A stretch of DNA of 8,911 nucleotides from an uncultured Bacteroidales bacterium (GTDB lineage: Bacteria; Bacteroidota; Bacteroidia; Bacteroidales; Bacteroidaceae), in NCBI GenBank assembly GCA_902768605.1, contig CACXLY010000089.1, positions 1 to 8,911 on the forward strand, written 5' to 3'. Below, piece by piece: positions 6,461 to 8,911 of the stretch (positions within the stretch are counted from its first letter, which is position 1; the number at the start of each line of letters is the position of its first letter). A program made the position numbers and the translations under genes. The notes beneath the pieces are model-generated. The model did no database searches and was not told the origin of the DNA. It worked only from the letters and a program-made list of their open reading frames with translations.

Positions 6461-8002
6461 TTACTCTTCCACGACTGTCCAGCCATCGGGGATGCCGCTG
6501 GCGCCTGTGGGCCAGGTTACGCCTGCTTTCTTGACGAAGGTGCCTGTGGAGGCCACGTTTTTTAGCCAATCTCCAGTACAATCCGATGCCGAAAGATCTG
6601 TGGCAAGGCACTTCACGCTGTTCAAATTTCCGCAACCGGAAAACATGAACCTGTAGCTATATTTGGCCAGCGTGGTAGCGGGTAGGTCGGGAGCTTTAGT
6701 CAAGTTGGAGCAGCCTTGGAACATGCTCCAGTAGCAACCATAGGGTACTGTTGTAGCGGGCAGATCGGGAGCTTCAGTCAGGCCACTGCAACCTTCGAAT
6801 AATGAAGCGTAGCATAATTGTTGTAGCGTTGTGGCGGGCAGCACTAGCTTCTTTGTCGGATGGTTCTTGAGTCGAGTACAATATCTAAATAAATTTTCGA
6901 AGTTTCTACCACTATTGCCGGTTAATACGGTGAGGTCGGCGAAGGACGTAGAACTGATCAAACTCATGATGTTGCCATAGATATAGCAATTCCCTGAGAA
7001 GGAAAAATGATTATGAGTTCTACCATCAGAATACATCGAATTATCACCATAGAAGCAAACCTTCTGGCCAGCTGTCAGGGTGGGTGTCGTACCTGTCGCG
7101 CCAGCAGCTATCTCGACACGCTCGCCGCCGCCGATGCTATAATAGACCGAACCTGAGGCCCAGTTCGTAAAAGATATGGTGCCAGAGTTGATGGCCTCGA
7201 AGGTTAGCGGTATGGCAGAGGCGGCAAAGGACGTTGTGAACGTGGGCTGATAGAACTTGCCGGCTTGCATGTGTGCGTTGGATGTTTTTTCATAGGCGTC
7301 GCCATTGCTTCTCGTCACAAGAAATTTCATGCTGTTGTTCGATGGCTTCATTGCTACATAGACTGCGGGCTGAGCAGAGGGCGTGGTGACGGTAATCACC
7401 TCGGTCGTGGAGAGGTCGGTAATGGTAACCTTTTTGATGTCGTTGATGGCTTGGTCGCTCTCGTCCTTGAACTGGAACTTGCAGATGGCGAACTGGTTCA
7501 CGAGCGTAACGGTGCCGTTGGGCTGAGCTTTGTTGCCGTCAATGACGAGTGTGCCGTTGGCGGTGGCGATGTCGAGCGTGCTGCTCAGTGTGGCGAACGT
7601 GCCGTCCTGAGAACTGAGTACGTCACCTCGCAACCCGTTGTCGTCGGCAGCCGAAGCGGGATAGATGTAGATGACCGGCTGATTGTTGGGCGTTCCTGCG
7701 GGGAGCGTGGCGGTTACGGTAGCACTTCCGTCCGCATCCACTTCGGTAACTGTGGCCGTGTACTTGTCGCCTCCGAAGACGATGGCAATCTCTTCGCCCT
7801 GTTGCCAGGAAGCCGTGAGCGTGCCGTCGCCCGGGTCGCTGAGGGCACGGCTGGTGCCGTTCTTCACGCCGAAGGTGGCGGTGAAAGTGATGCCATCCGA
7901 GACGGGTTGCACAGACTCGGGTTTAACGATTTCATTGTCGTTGCTGCACGCCCAGGCCATTGCCAAGAGCAACAACGTGCCAAGATACTTAATGTTTTTC
8001 AT
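6461..8002 (-). CDS. fimbrillin-like surface lipoprotein with C-terminal 26-residue repeats
   Basis: The 513-residue product begins with a lipoprotein signal peptide: basic start, hydrophobic core LGTLLLLAMAWA, and lipobox A16-W-A-C19. The mature protein should be lipidated at C19 and displayed on the outer membrane. Residues about 33-258 resemble the fimbrillin-like (Mfa-like) family of Bacteroidales, with 'ITFTATFG...TSR' and 'W..GEEIAIVF' near the start. Residues about 264-385 form a linker module (PLTFEAINSGTISF... CYIYGNIMSL) often found before such repeats. Residues 388-413, 414-439 and 440-465 are three 26-residue repeats (LPATT, F.GCS.LT, APD), related to BspA-like leucine-rich repeats. 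A closing module follows, ending SGIPDGWTVVEE. The ligand is unknown; adhesion or matrix binding is an inference. The gene is followed by a strong terminator. No clear TAnnTTTG promoter is visible upstream, so it may be read from the small gene at 8587. Confidence 0.9.
   Translation of the reverse strand: MKNIKYLGTLLLLAMAWACSNDNEIVKPESVQPVSDGITFTATFGVKNGTSRALSDPGDGTLTASWQQGEEIAIVFGGDKYTATVTEVDADGSATVTATLPAGTPNNQPVIYIYPASAADDNGLRGDVLSSQDGTFATLSSTLDIATANGTLVIDGNKAQPNGTVTLVNQFAICKFQFKDESDQAINDIKKVTITDLSTTEVITVTTPSAQPAVYVAMKPSNNSMKFLVTRSNGDAYEKTSNAHMQAGKFYQPTFTTSFAASAIPLTFEAINSGTISFTNWASGSVYYSIGGGERVEIAAGATGTTPTLTAGQKVCFYGDNSMYSDGRTHNHFSFSGNCYIYGNIMSLISSTSFADLTVLTGNSGRNFENLFRYCTRLKNHPTKKLVLPATTLQQLCYASLFEGCSGLTEAPDLPATTVPYGCYWSMFQGCSNLTKAPDLPATTLAKYSYRFMFSGCGNLNSVKCLATDLSASDCTGDWLKNVASTGTFVKKAGVTWPTGASGIPDGWTVVEE
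6608..6841 (-). repeat. three 78-bp coding repeats in the lipoprotein gene
   Basis: These are the DNA units for residues 388-413 (6841-6764), 414-439 (6763-6686) and 440-465 (6685-6608). Each starts with the codons for LPATT and contains the GCS/GCG turn. The units are related but not identical, so they are an old, diverged array. Confidence 0.8.
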
Positions 8003-8052
8003 TGTCTATAATGTTTAATGTTTAATTTAAGTTTCGGATGTTATGTTTTTAT

Positions 8053-8277
8053 GGGAGTTAAAGAAGTTAAAGTTCCGCCTGCGCCTGAGGCGACAGCCGA
8101 AGAAGTTAGCGAGCTTGCTCGCTTGGGGAAGTTCTCACATGCTCTAGCAGTAAGGCGCGCTTTTAATGCGCGGAGAAAGGACAATAGCTTTTGCAGCCGA
8201 ATATTGGGCTGAATGCAAACCGCATCCCAAGGTATCGTCCTTTAACTTCTTTAACTTCATTAACTTCATTAACTCCC
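8053..8277. repeat. structured MITE-like element with inverted ends
   Basis: The left end GGGAGTTAAAGAAGTTAAAG (8053-8072) is answered by an inverted right end (8240-8277) made of four 9-bp units of the same kind, closing in AACTCCC. Between them lie hairpins: CGCC-TGA-GGCG (8082-8092), AGCGAGC-TT-GCTCGCT (8108-8123), CGCGC-TTTTAAT-GCGCG (8156-8172), and CAGCC-N8-GGCTG (8194-8211). The last can be extended by TTGC/GCAA. The whole fills almost all of the 318-nt gap between the small gene and the lipoprotein gene. I see no credible gene inside. It looks like a non-autonomous dispersed element or structured RNA region. Its mobility is an inference. Confidence 0.65.
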
Positions 8278-8320
8278 GAAAGTTGAATGTTTAATATTTC
8301 ATTTAGTCGGCAGGGCGCAA

Positions 8321-8587
8321 TCAGTCGAATCCCGTGCCTCCGTCGCCATAGCCCGAGCGGCTGCTGACGTTGGAATCGTCCCAGCTGCCCATGCCGTAGC
8401 CCGAGCGTCTGCCCATTCCGGAGTCGTCGTAGCCGTAGCCTCCTTCGCCATAGCCCGAGCGTCCGCCCATACTTGAGCTGCTGTAACCATTGCCTCCTTC
8501 GCCATAGCCCGAGCGGCTAAAGTCCATCAGGTGCGTTTGCTGATGCAGTTCCACGACCGTCATCGTGGGTTCCTCATAAGGTTTCAT
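8321..8587 (-). CDS. small Gly/Tyr-rich repeat protein, function unknown
   Basis: The 88-residue product has an N-terminus MKPYEEPTMTVVELHQQTHLM that resembles the 'MKxYxxPxxxVVEL' start of many small uncharacterised Bacteroidales proteins. A repeat tail follows, in which RSGYG recurs at residues 25, 43, 61 and 77 (spacing 18, 18, 16), with Gly, Tyr, Ser and acidic residues between. There are no cysteines, no signal peptide and no membrane segment. I chose the ATG at 8587. An in-frame ATG at 8593 is equally possible, but the one at 8620 is not, because it overlaps the minus-7 box TAACTTTG (8625-8618) and would lie upstream of the transcript start. The gene stands alone with its own promoter. 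A peptide precursor with a leader and repeated cores is one idea, a structural or adhesive polypeptide another. No modification enzyme is visible nearby. Confidence 0.75.
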   Translation of the reverse strand: MKPYEEPTMTVVELHQQTHLMDFSRSGYGEGGNGYSSSSMGGRSGYGEGGYGYDDSGMGRRSGYGMGSWDDSNVSSRSGYGDGGTGFD

Positions 8588-8617
8588 AGTCATAAGGTTG
8601 TTTATGCTTTTCCGCTG

Positions 8618-8650
8618 CAAAGTTAATGTTTTTTGTGGGGATTAGACACA
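8618..8650 (-). promoter_or_regulatory. promoter of the small Gly/Tyr-rich gene (Bacteroidetes type)
   Basis: The minus-7 box TAACTTTG (8625-8618) matches TAnnTTTG. TGTG (8650-8647) lies 21 nt upstream, in the minus-33 position, within ATATAATGTGT. Both this promoter and that of topA continue TTTGCAGC after the minus-7 box, and both have T-rich sequence (TTTTTC) just upstream of the minus-33 element. The predicted leader is about 20 nt. Confidence 0.75.
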
Positions 8651-8749
8651 TTATATGTAAGAAAAAAGCATTTTTCCCGCATTTTTATGTTTTTTCATTG
8701 TTACATTCTTTCATTTTTTTAATTGCTGTCCGGGGAAAAGCACCGAACC

Positions 8750-8911
8750 AAAGGTCGACGATAGTCAAGGTGCGAAAGACCACAGACGGGGGTGTTAACC
8801 CCCGGGACAGGATAGCCTGACAATAATAAGCCCCGAAGGGGCGACAGAATATATAACTTGTTTAATAACAACTTGCTTATGTCTCTGTCGCCCCTTCGGG
8901 GCTTTCTCTGT
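8750..8911. repeat. hairpin-rich repeat region with 21-bp perfect inverted repeat, cut by window edge
   Basis: Arms of 21 bp at 8828-8848 and 8884-8904 are exact inverse copies, separated by 35 nt, and each contains the palindrome GCCCCGAAGGGGC or its inverse GCCCCTTCGGGGC. Upstream are CGGGGGT-GTTA-ACCCCCG (8787-8804) and CAGG-ATAG-CCTG (8808-8819). No gene is supported here. The arms resemble the short GC-rich dispersed repeats common between genes in Bacteroidales. They could also act as a terminator for a gene beyond the right edge. Confidence 0.7.

Noticed and set aside
7265..8011. A 248-codon plus-strand frame opposite the lipoprotein gene.
   Set aside because: It is a shadow of the lipoprotein reading frame, which has a signal peptide, lipobox and recognised modules.
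8018..8212. A 64-codon plus-strand frame over the structured element.
   Set aside because: It runs through the inverted end and hairpins of the repeat element and has no recognisable motif or promoter. It is explained by the repeat.
8299..8505. An alternative minus-strand frame across the small repeat gene, Ala/Thr/Met-rich.
   Set aside because: It is the other-frame reading of the same tandem repeats. The frame with the MKPYEEP start fits the promoter and a known type of N-terminus.
8626..8820. A 64-codon plus-strand frame starting MFFVGIRHIICKKK.
   Set aside because: It crosses the promoter of the small gene and the hairpin region, and its Phe-rich part reflects T-runs. There is no supporting signal.

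Overview
The window looks like chromosomal DNA of a Bacteroidales bacterium, most likely Prevotella or a close relative. Three things suggest this: SpeA, AroK and TopA proteins of the Bacteroidetes type; Bacteroidetes-style promoters (minus-7 box TAnnTTTG) in place of sigma-70 promoters; and a surface lipoprotein that joins a fimbrillin-like module to the 'LPATT...GCSxLT' repeats common in that order. All six genes I support are on the minus strand, so transcription runs from high to low coordinates. The assignment rests on recognition of protein families; no search was run.

In transcription order: (i) 8626-8911 has no gene and holds a hairpin-rich inverted-repeat region plus the promoter of the next gene. 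(ii) 8587-8321 encodes a small Gly/Tyr-rich repeat protein of unknown function. (iii) 8277-8053 is a roughly 225-bp structured element with inverted ends built of 9-bp AGTTAAAGA-like units. (iv) 8002-6461 encodes a fimbrillin-like/repeat surface lipoprotein and ends at a good intrinsic terminator (6441-6408). (v) 6407-6195 holds the topA promoter. (vi) topA, aroK, speA and fprA follow as a probable four-gene transcription unit (6194-109). TopA and AroK overlap by ATGA, AroK and SpeA are separated by 96 nt with an AT-rich inverted repeat, and SpeA and FprA are only 6 nt apart. (vii) 1-108 is a 22-bp tandem repeat running off the left edge.

The four-gene unit mixes housekeeping functions: DNA supercoiling (TopA), aromatic amino acid synthesis (AroK) and agmatine/polyamine synthesis (SpeA), plus an oxygen/nitric-oxide reducing flavodiiron protein (FprA) suited to an anaerobe meeting oxidative or nitrosative stress. 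All catalytic residues I could check are intact.

The most striking signal is that TopA carries two insertions at variable loops whose DNA is a palindromic repeat (stem, AAA/TTT loop, then a G-rich tail ending GGCTT). The two are in opposite orientations, and both keep the reading frame. This resembles the in-frame palindromic elements of Rickettsia. No complete unknown defence or mobile system is visible; the novelty here lies in the repeats and the small repeat protein.
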